Source: Acidimicrobiales bacterium (GTDB lineage Bacteria > Actinomycetota > Acidimicrobiia > Acidimicrobiales > Iamiaceae). From it: 39,786 nucleotides of DNA. Below are positions 1-7,005 of the stretch, in pieces (positions within the stretch are counted from its first letter, which is position 1; every line of letters begins with the position of its first letter). The position numbers and the translations under genes were made by a program. Where the stretch lies: positions 1 through 39,786 of the forward strand of contig JAOBWM010000118.1 of NCBI GenBank assembly GCA_025463365.1, given 5' to 3'. The notes beneath the pieces were generated by a model. It searched no databases. It was not told the origin of the DNA and saw only the letters and a program-made list of their open reading frames with translations.

Positions 1-1
1 G

Positions 2-1348
2 GGTGGCGGGGCCGGCGGAACCGGCGGGAACGGCGGCGCCGGCGGAGGAGCCGGCAACGGCGGCAGCGGCGGCGACGGCCGCGGCGGCGGACTCTCGAGC
101 ACCACGGTGGCCACCACCTACACCGGCAACACGTACGCCAACAACGTGGCCGGCGGCGGTGGAGGCGGCTCGATGACCTGCGTCGGCGGCTCCGGTGGCG
201 GGTGCCCCGGCGCCGGAGGCAAAGGCGCCCCTGGCGGCATCGGCGGTGGCGGGGGGGCCGGCGCGGGCGGCGACCACCTCACGCCCGGCGGCGGAGCCGA
301 CGGAGTTGCAGGACCCGACGGAGCTGTAGGGAGCGACGGCCCGGTGGGGGCGGCCGCGGTCGCCGGGGCAGCGGGTTCCGGCGCGTATCCGGACTGCTCG
401 CCACCCACGTGCGGCAACACCAACCCCGGCACTCCGGCCACCCCCACCATTACCGGGGCAGGCGCGGGCTCGTTCACGCTCTCGTGGATCAAGCCGAACG
501 GCGCCAACGTGCCCACCGACTACGAGATCTCGATCTACGCAGGGCCCACGGCCACCCTCGTCAGCACCGCCAAGACGGGATCCACCGGCACCTCCAAGGT
601 CCTCACTGTTCCGGGCGGCGACGTGTACCGGGCCACCGTGAAGGCCTTCACCCCCGGCGGCGAAGGCGCGCCGTCGGCGATGTCGGCCTACGTGCTCCCA
701 CCGTTCAAGACCATCGATGCGTTCACCAACCAGCAGTACCTCGACTTCCAGGCCCGAGCGGCGTCGAGCGCGGAGCTCAGCGCATGGCGCAACGTCATCG
801 CCGCGGGCACGTCCACCCCAGTCGGCCGCCTCGACACCCAAGTGATGAGCACCCGGTGGCAACAGCAGTCGCCGGTGATCCGGCTCTTCCGCGCCTACTT
901 CCTGCGGCTGCCCGATCTCGGCGGCCTGAACTACTGGACCAACAAGCGCCGGGCGGGCAAGTCGCTCGACTGGATCTCGCAGTCGTTCGCATCGTCCAGC
1001 GAGTTCAAGAACCGCTACGGCACGTTGTCGAACGCGGCGTTCGTGAACCTCGTCTACACCAACGTCCTCGGGCGGGCCGGCGATCCGGGCGGCGTCAGCC
1101 ACTGGACCGGCGTCCTCGACAAGGGGACGAAGACACGCGGCCAGGTCATGCTCGGGTTCTCGGAGTCGAACGAATACAAGACCAAGACCACGGCGCTCGT
1201 CGACACGGTCAACGTCTTCACCGGCATGCTGCGACGGATCCCGACCGCCGCAGAGGCGACCACGTGGGGTCCGACGACGGGCGCGCCCCCTCGCACCAGC
1301 CTCATCACTGCCTTGCTCATCAGCGGGGCCTACGACGCGCGCACCTGA
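2..1348 (+). CDS. Secreted Gly-rich / fibronectin III / DUF4214 protein (5' truncated)
   Basis: The reading frame is open from base 2, so the true start lies outside the window; the first internal GTG is at 107. The visible protein begins with a Gly-Gly-Asn/Ala/Ser-rich stretch, followed by a short collagen-like run of Gly-X-Y triplets (about 293-360). A fibronectin type III-like domain follows (about 415-710, with the phrases TLSW and YRATVKAF). The C-terminal 200 residues match the DUF4214 type, with repeated blocks such as FRAYFLRLPDLGGLNYW and VYTNVLGRAGDPGGVSHW. DUF4214 is common in large exported or surface proteins and is often repeated. The composition suggests a secreted or cell-surface protein, perhaps adhesive; this is inference. 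The stop is at 1346-1348. No partner gene is visible. Confidence 0.8.
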   Translation, partial: GGGAGGTGGNGGAGGGAGNGGSGGDGRGGGLSSTTVATTYTGNTYANNVAGGGGGGSMTCVGGSGGGCPGAGGKGAPGGIGGGGGAGAGGDHLTPGGGADGVAGPDGAVGSDGPVGAAAVAGAAGSGAYPDCSPPTCGNTNPGTPATPTITGAGAGSFTLSWIKPNGANVPTDYEISIYAGPTATLVSTAKTGSTGTSKVLTVPGGDVYRATVKAFTPGGEGAPSAMSAYVLPPFKTIDAFTNQQYLDFQARAASSAELSAWRNVIAAGTSTPVGRLDTQVMSTRWQQQSPVIRLFRAYFLRLPDLGGLNYWTNKRRAGKSLDWISQSFASSSEFKNRYGTLSNAAFVNLVYTNVLGRAGDPGGVSHWTGVLDKGTKTRGQVMLGFSESNEYKTKTTALVDTVNVFTGMLRRIPTAAEATTWGPTTGAPPRTSLITALLISGAYDART

Positions 1349-1553
1349 AGGCTCGCAGCCCTCCACCTGCTACCGCTCCGCTGGTCCCGGTGGCTGACTC
1401 GTGCCCTCGTTGGTCCCGGCGTTGGTCCCCGTAGGTACCGGCAAAACGGGCTCTCCTGACGGAGACAAAGGTGTGGTCCGGTAGTCAGTCTTCGCGAGAC
1501 CAGCCGGCAGGTCACACGACGGCTCGAGGGCGACTTGCTGCGAGGCGGGGAGC

Positions 1554-2326
1554 ATGTGTTGCGTGTGCCAACCGCCAGCCGACGTCGAAATCACGGCGAC
1601 GAACGCCGGCGGAGTGGCGTGCCTGGTGGCCAGCCCACCAACAGTGGCCGGATCGCCGATCCTGTTCTTCCACGGTGGCGGCTACGTCGCCGGATCGGCG
1701 TTCGGGTACCGGCACCTCGCCGGTGCCCTGGCGCTTGCGAGCCGCCGCCCGGTCATCACGCCCGAATACCGGCTCGCGCCCGAGAACCCTTTCCCAGCGG
1801 GACTCGAGGACGCACTGCGCGTGTACCTGTCGTCGACGCTGGGACCTCCCCGGCGACGCTCAGTGTCGCCGGCGACTCCACCGGCGCCGGGTTGACGATG
1901 TCGCTGCTTCTCGCGCTACGCGACGGGCAACACCCTCTCCCCGGTTCAGCACTGCTGATGAGTCCGTGGGTCGATCTCTCAGGGGAGACACAACGCCAAC
2001 CCGAAGAAGGCACACCAAGTGTCGTGTCGACTGCGGTGACCCAACGCTTCGCCGAGCTGTACCTCGCCGGACACCCCCTCGACGAACCACTGATCAACCC
2101 GCTCGAATCGGACCTGTCAGGGCTACCCCGTATCCTTGTGCAAGCCGCGACTGGGGACAGCCTTGCAGCCGAAGCCCACCTGCTCGTCGAACGCGCTCGC
2201 AGCGCCGGCGTCGAGGCCGGCCTCGAGTTGTACCCAGTACCCACCCACGACTTCCACGTCTTCTGGAGCTTCCTTCCCGAGGCCGCTGACGCCGTCCAAC
2301 GCGGCGGCGAGTTCCTGAACGCGTAG
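1554..2326 (+). pseudogene. Hormone-sensitive-lipase family alpha/beta esterase, frameshifted
   Basis: The first frame, from ATG 1554, encodes the oxyanion-hole motif HGGGY and the following PEYRLAPENPFPAGLEDAL segment of HSL-type esterases. Homology then moves to the -1 frame near 1835-1850. That frame carries the nucleophile motif GDSTG, a candidate acid in TGDSLAAEA, the catalytic His in THDFHVF, and the C-terminus ending at 2326. All triad positions are present, but no single frame spans them. One missing base around 1840-1845 would join the halves with normal family spacing. The N-terminus is also short: HGGG falls near residue 40, whereas it is usually near 75-85. This is either a recent pseudogene or a one-base sequence error. 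Confidence 0.75.
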
Positions 2327-2643
2327 TTCCCACACTCCCGGGTTGACGGTGCAGACCCGAGGCGAAGTACACGGCGTGGCATCGGCCCTGGATCCGGCCG
2401 TCCGCAAAGGACGAGAAACCCGAAGGAGCGACTGCCGGAGGGGATGCCGACCGGCCCATTGATCGATGATGGTCGGTCCCAGCCGCTTGTGACATTGATC
2501 TTCGGGCTGGGTGGGCCGACGATCACGCTCTGACCCGGGCATTCGCTCGGCCGAACAAGTAGAAGCACAGTAGAAGGCGAGCCCCGGACGCCAGAGAGGC
2601 CCTCCCGGATCGCTCCGGAAAGGCCTCTGAACTGGGACTTCGA
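2327..2643. other. Intergenic stretch without a recognisable gene
   Basis: Between the broken esterase and the initiator tRNA I see no convincing coding sequence on either strand. Open frames here have no recognisable motif and no ribosome-binding site. The only structure I can support is the two-part hairpin at 2595-2628, listed separately. Confidence 0.5.
2595..2628 (-). terminator. Hairpin behind the tRNA gene, probable terminator
   Basis: AGAGGCC (2595-2601) pairs with GGCCTCT (2622-2628), and an inner CCGGA/TCCGG stem encloses a TCGC loop. It begins 15 bases past the 3' end of the leftward tRNA gene. There is no U-run, so it would be of the L-shaped type common in high-GC actinobacteria. 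The terminator role is inferred from position. Confidence 0.55.
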
Positions 2644-2720
<77 letters not shown>

Positions 2721-2797
2721 GCGGACTGCAGACACTACCGACCGACCCCTCCATCTCGCAACTTCACCTGGTCAGAGACTTGCAGCGGGTTTGAACG

Positions 2798-3232
2798 TCA
2801 GCCTGCGGCGGGCTTGAGGACGACCACGGGGATCTCGCGCTCGGTCTTCTCCTGGTAGCCGGCGTAGTTCTTGTGGTCGGCGGTGATCTTGGGCCAGAGG
2901 CGGGCCCGCTCGGCGGCATCCGCGATGTGAGCGGTGTAGGGCTGCTTCGCCTTCCCACCCAGGGCGACCTGCACCTTGGGCTCGTCGCGGAGGTTCACGA
3001 ACCATGAGGGGTGGGTGTCGTCGCCGCCCCGGGAAGCCACGATCACGAGGTCGTCGCCTTCTTGGACGGGCGAGGTCAGCATCACGGAGCGGGGCTCGCC
3101 GCTCTTGCGGCCGGTGGTGGTGAGCTCGAGCACCGGCATGTTCGAGGCGTTCCACCCGACCTTGCCGCCGCTGACCTTCAGGACGACCCGGTGGATGGAG
3201 TTCATGGCCTTGAGGGCGAAGTCGCTGGGCAT
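2798..3232 (-). CDS. Nitroreductase-family deazaflavin (F420)-dependent oxidoreductase
   Basis: The 144-residue protein belongs to the Ddn/TIGR00026-type split-barrel family. The family signature is clear: TTTGRKSGEPRSVMLT (about residues 38-53), then DDLVIVASRGGDDTHPSWFVNL (about 60-81) and a closing EREIPVVVLKP strand. Members reduce quinones, nitroaromatics or enones with reduced coenzyme F420; the substrate cannot be told from sequence. I chose ATG 3232 because the family starts close to this point and the longer upstream frame runs into the repeat array with low-complexity residues. The gene is monocistronic and begins just left of the hairpin array at 3297-3781, which therefore lies in its upstream region. 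Confidence 0.88.
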   Translation of the reverse strand: MPSDFALKAMNSIHRVVLKVSGGKVGWNASNMPVLELTTTGRKSGEPRSVMLTSPVQEGDDLVIVASRGGDDTHPSWFVNLRDEPKVQVALGGKAKQPYTAHIADAAERARLWPKITADHKNYAGYQEKTEREIPVVVLKPAAG

Positions 3233-3296
3233 GGCGCGAACCCTACCGGCCACATCCAGACCCGTCCTGGGCCGTACCCCGGTCGCCCACCCGCCT

Positions 3297-3781
3297 CCGC
3301 CAGGGTGTGTGCGCAGCGGCGTGCTCCCACACACCACCTCGCACACACCCTGGCGGTCCCACGTTCCCTGTGTGCGCCCCGGCGCGGCCGACGCTCCGGG
3401 GCGCACACACCCCGTCGACTACCCCACGTGCGCCCGCTCAAGCGCACACCACGCACCGCGCGACACACACCCGCCCGGCGCACCTTCACGTGTGCGCGCT
3501 CCAGCGCGGCCCACGCGCCACAACGCACACACCCGCCCGACCCGCACCACCTGTGCGCGCTCCGGCGCGGCCCACGCGACACAACGCACACACCCGCCCG
3601 CCCCGGCCCGCGTGTGCGCGCTCCGGAGCGGCTCACGCGCCACAACGCACACACCCGCCCGGCCCGGCCCACGTGTGCGCACTCTGGCGCGGCCCACGCG
3701 CCACAACGCACACACCCGCCCGACCCCGCACCACGTGTGCGCGCTCCGGCGCGGCCCACGCGCCGGGGCGCACACACCTGG
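3297..3781. repeat. Tandem array of about eight hairpin-forming units, period near 61 bp
   Basis: Each regular unit has an outer inverted pair GTGTGCG ... CGCACAC and an inner pair GGCGCG-GCCCA-CGCGCC, so each can fold as a two-stage hairpin. Unit starts at 3490, 3551, 3612, 3673 and 3735 are spaced 61, 61, 61 and 62. The first units diverge but keep or strengthen pairing. Unit 1 has perfect 17-base arms (3297-3313 and 3340-3356). Unit 2 has perfect 14-base arms (3369-3382 and 3396-3409). Changes such as GGAGCGGCTCACGC in the fifth unit leave the outer stem intact. The array fills the gap between the UPF0182 stop (3796) and the reductase start (3232). Open frames through it are repetitive and not credible as genes. 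Confidence 0.9.
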
Positions 3782-3795
3782 TCAGCAGTTGAGGG

Positions 3796-6700
3796 TCAGG
3801 CGCCGGCGCTGGTGGTCTGGGTGGTGGAGGCGGGGGCGGTCGTGGTCGGCGGCGGCCTTGTCGTCGTGGTCGTCGCCGGGATGGTCGTGGTCGACGAGCC
3901 GGTGCCCTTGGTACCGGGAGCGGGGTTGACCTTGGTGGCCTGGGCCCGCAGGGTCTGGAGCTGGCTGGCGTACTTCTGGGCCTGCTCGAGCTTCTGTTCG
4001 CGCCCGACCAGGTCACCGGAGCGGGCGGCGGCGTTGGCGTCGGCGAAGGCGGCGACAAGCTTGTCGATGAGGGCGCTCTCCTGCTGGCTCACCGTGCCCG
4101 TGGTGCCGGTCTCGCTCGACCCGTCGGACGTTCCCGTCGAGGTGCCACCGGTGTGCTCGATCTGGGATGGGACGTCGGGCCCGAAGATCTCAACGAGGGC
4201 ATCACGGAGGGTGCCGGCGATGGCGACCTGGGCATTACCGGGCCGCTCGTAGCTCACGATCACCTGCTCGAGCTTGGGTGAACCGACGCCGGCACCGGTG
4301 ACGAAGAACGACTGCACGTAGAGCAGGGAGTTGTCGACCGGGACGATGGCGGGCGCGGCGAAGGTGCAGGTGGTCTTGTTGTTGCAGAGCGACTTGATCT
4401 GGTTGCCCACGTTCTCGTCGGACTGCATGTTGGCGGCGGCCTGGGTGGGCCCGTTGGGGAGCGCGGTGGCAGGGAGGACGTACGTCTTGATCTGGCCGTA
4501 GTCGTTGGGGTCGGAGTCGGCGGCGATGAAGGCTCGGAGCTGGTTGCGGCTGCTGCTCTCCCCGCCGCCGGTGTCCGAGCTGACGTAGGGACGCATCAGC
4601 ACGAAGGACTCGCGGTCGTCGCCCGGCAGCTGGGTGAGGACGTATTGCGACTGGTAACGGTCCCCCGGGGTGATCTCCTGCCCGTCGGCGCCGAGGTCCT
4701 TGGCCTTGGTCTTGCCCGAGGTCCCCGACTGGGACGAGCCGCCGGCCTCGGTGGGCACCGCCCAGAAGTCGTTCTCGTTGATGAAGTCGTCGGGATCGGA
4801 GACGTGGTACTTGGCCCACATCTGGGTCTGGACGGTGAACAGGTCCTCGGGGTAGCGGAAGTGGTCACGCAGGGCCTTGGGCGCCTTCGCCACCGGGGTG
4901 AAGAGCTCCGGGAACGCCTTCTCGTAGGCCTTGATGATCGGATCCTTGCGGTCGACCACGTACAACTTGACGGTGCCGTCGTAGGCGTCGACCACCGCCT
5001 TCACCGAGTTGCGGGCGTAGTTGAAGGACCGGCCCCTGAGCCCGCTGGCTGCGTTGAGGCCGCCGGTATCGGCCCGCTGGGCATTCGGGTAGTTGCTCGT
5101 CGTCGTATACGCGTCGAGGACGTACTGCAGCTTTCCGTCGACCAGCACCATGTAGGGGTCGTGGTCATAGGCGAGGAACGGCGCGACCGACTTCACCCGG
5201 GCGGTCACGTCACGCTCGAACAGCACCTTGGAGTCAGGGGTGATGTTGCTCGACAGCAACGGGTTGAGATCCCCGAAGCGCAGGGCGAACGCCATCTTGC
5301 GGACGAAGCCCTTCGGGCCGCTCCCGATGCGCACGCCGTCGTCGCCCTTGTAGGTCGTGTACTTCGTGTTGTTGGCGCCCTGGTAGTCGATCTCCTTGCG
5401 GTTGGTGTCGACCACGACGTAGCCCGACTTCTTCTCGCCGAAGTAGATGCCCGACCGCGCCGCATCGACGGAGCCGAAGCCGCTGGAGGTCTTCACGGGG
5501 ATGTCCTGGGCCACGAGCGACGGATCGCCGCTGGCGGCTTTGTCGTTGGCGGTGGCGGCGACCACGCCATATCCGTGCGTGTACGCGAGATGGATCGACT
5601 CCCACGACTTCTTGGGCACGCCCGCCTCGGACAGGTCACGCGCCGCGATCATCACCTCGGTCGTCTTGCCGTCCAGCACGTAGCGGTCGACATCGACGTC
5701 GTTGATCTCGTAGAAGGACCGGATTGCCTGCTTCTGCTTGAAGCTGTCCTGCATCTGGGTCGGGTCCCACAGCCGGATGTTCGCCATCGTGGCGACGTTG
5801 GCGGCGAGCGCGCTGGAGTTGAGCGACTCCTTCCAGTTGTAGGGATCGGACGTCACGCCCGCGAGGTTGTAGGCCGACCGCGTGGCGCTGATGTTGTTGG
5901 TGACGTACTTGCCCTCGTAGGTGAGCTTGTTGGGCTCGACGCGAACCCGCTGGACGAAGGCCGGCACCACGCCACCGGCCAGGACCGCCACCAAGATCCA
6001 GAGACCGACCGCCATGCCGGGCAGCACCCAACCCCGACGCCAGATGTTGGCCAGGAACAACCCGACGGCGAACAGCGCGATCGCCATGAGGAGGTAGATC
6101 GATCGCAGCTCCACGTTCACCGCGGTATAGGTGGCACCGTCGACCGCTCCGCGCGTGGAGAACGCGAGCTGGTAGCGATCGAGCCAGTAGCGACCCACCT
6201 GCACGAGGGCGAGCACGCCGAGCAGGACCGAGATGTGGGCTTTGACCTGGGGGGTGACGCGGTCGAGCTGGGTGTGGAACCGGATCCCGCCATTGACGAC
6301 ATGGGCCAGCAGCGACACGAACAGCACGAGCAGCACGGACGAGAACAACCAGCCGGCAACCGTGACCAGGAACGGGAGCTTGAACACGTAGAACCCGATG
6401 TCGGTGTGGAAGGTCGCGTCCTTCTGACCGAAGGATCCCCCGTTGTGGAAGAGGATCCACTGGTTCCAGGCTGACCCGAGGCTGATCCCGACGATCAGCG
6501 CGAGGAACAACGACAACCCGGCGCGGACGAGCCAGGTCCGCTTGCCCACCATCTGGTGGTACCGCTCGATCAGGTCGTCCTCACCGCTCGTCGGTCGGAA
6601 GACCGGTGCCAGCCGCTCCGCGACCAGCAGGTTCGACCAGCAAATGAGGAAGAAGACCACGGCGCCGACGATCGTCAACGTCGCTTTGGTGAGGAGCACC

Positions 6701-6921
6701 CGGCGCCAGACCCCACCGAGCGACAGCGAGTCGAACCACAGGTAGTCCGTGTAGAACGACGCGATCCCGCGCAGCGAGATCAGCAGGATGAACAGGGCCA
6801 CCAACACGATGCCGACGATCATCCGGCCGCGGCCCTCCAGCCGCGACGGGTGACCCTCGCCCCGGCGCCGCGATCGCCATGACCGCCTCGGCTCTCGGGG
6901 CAGGTCGGGCTGGGGGCGCAT
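3796..6921 (-). CDS. UPF0182 family large membrane protein
   Basis: The protein has 1041 residues; the family is usually about 950-1000. The N-terminal third carries about seven membrane segments. The first starts near residue 34 (IVGIVLVALFILLISL) and is followed by the family phrase SFYTDYLWFDSL. A large soluble, probably extracytoplasmic, region follows, with recognisable UPF0182 sequence such as YVVNNIS-like YVTNNISATRSAYNL and FRYPEDLFTVQTQMWAKYH. The tail is Thr/Pro-rich (TTTTTRPPPTTT). ATG 6921 is the longest start; ATG 6822, just before the first membrane segment, is the alternative. The function is unknown. In mycobacteria a UPF0182 gene lies next to the PDZ/Lon protein of the YlbL type. 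Here three genes separate the two on the same strand. The hairpin array begins 14 bases past the stop. Confidence 0.93.
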   Translation of the reverse strand: MRPQPDLPREPRRSWRSRRRGEGHPSRLEGRGRMIVGIVLVALFILLISLRGIASFYTDYLWFDSLSLGGVWRRVLLTKATLTIVGAVVFFLICWSNLLVAERLAPVFRPTSGEDDLIERYHQMVGKRTWLVRAGLSLFLALIVGISLGSAWNQWILFHNGGSFGQKDATFHTDIGFYVFKLPFLVTVAGWLFSSVLLVLFVSLLAHVVNGGIRFHTQLDRVTPQVKAHISVLLGVLALVQVGRYWLDRYQLAFSTRGAVDGATYTAVNVELRSIYLLMAIALFAVGLFLANIWRRGWVLPGMAVGLWILVAVLAGGVVPAFVQRVRVEPNKLTYEGKYVTNNISATRSAYNLAGVTSDPYNWKESLNSSALAANVATMANIRLWDPTQMQDSFKQKQAIRSFYEINDVDVDRYVLDGKTTEVMIAARDLSEAGVPKKSWESIHLAYTHGYGVVAATANDKAASGDPSLVAQDIPVKTSSGFGSVDAARSGIYFGEKKSGYVVVDTNRKEIDYQGANNTKYTTYKGDDGVRIGSGPKGFVRKMAFALRFGDLNPLLSSNITPDSKVLFERDVTARVKSVAPFLAYDHDPYMVLVDGKLQYVLDAYTTTSNYPNAQRADTGGLNAASGLRGRSFNYARNSVKAVVDAYDGTVKLYVVDRKDPIIKAYEKAFPELFTPVAKAPKALRDHFRYPEDLFTVQTQMWAKYHVSDPDDFINENDFWAVPTEAGGSSQSGTSGKTKAKDLGADGQEITPGDRYQSQYVLTQLPGDDRESFVLMRPYVSSDTGGGESSSRNQLRAFIAADSDPNDYGQIKTYVLPATALPNGPTQAAANMQSDENVGNQIKSLCNNKTTCTFAAPAIVPVDNSLLYVQSFFVTGAGVGSPKLEQVIVSYERPGNAQVAIAGTLRDALVEIFGPDVPSQIEHTGGTSTGTSDGSSETGTTGTVSQQESALIDKLVAAFADANAAARSGDLVGREQKLEQAQKYASQLQTLRAQATKVNPAPGTKGTGSSTTTIPATTTTTRPPPTTTAPASTTQTTSAGA

Positions 6922-7005
6922 GGGCGCCGAGCCTACCGGTCACCCGGTTGTGGGCAGGGCTCACCAAGGGGCCATGCGAACCCGTCGCGGGCCCGGCCGG
7001 GGTCG

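Noticed and set aside
2327-2590. Minus-strand open frames that could be a transposase fragment
   Set aside because: No transposase motif or terminal repeats could be identified, and base composition gives no support.
3297-3781. CRISPR array
   Set aside because: Units repeat over their whole length with internal dyads; there are no unique spacers and no cas genes.
3011-4252. His/Pro/Thr-rich open frames running through the hairpin array
   Set aside because: They only reflect the tandem repeat in several frames on both strands, lack ribosome sites, and overlap the UPF0182 gene.
4645-6474. 609-codon plus-strand open frame opposite UPF0182
   Set aside because: High-GC shadow frame; its composition mirrors the third-codon pattern of the real minus-strand gene, which has clear family motifs.
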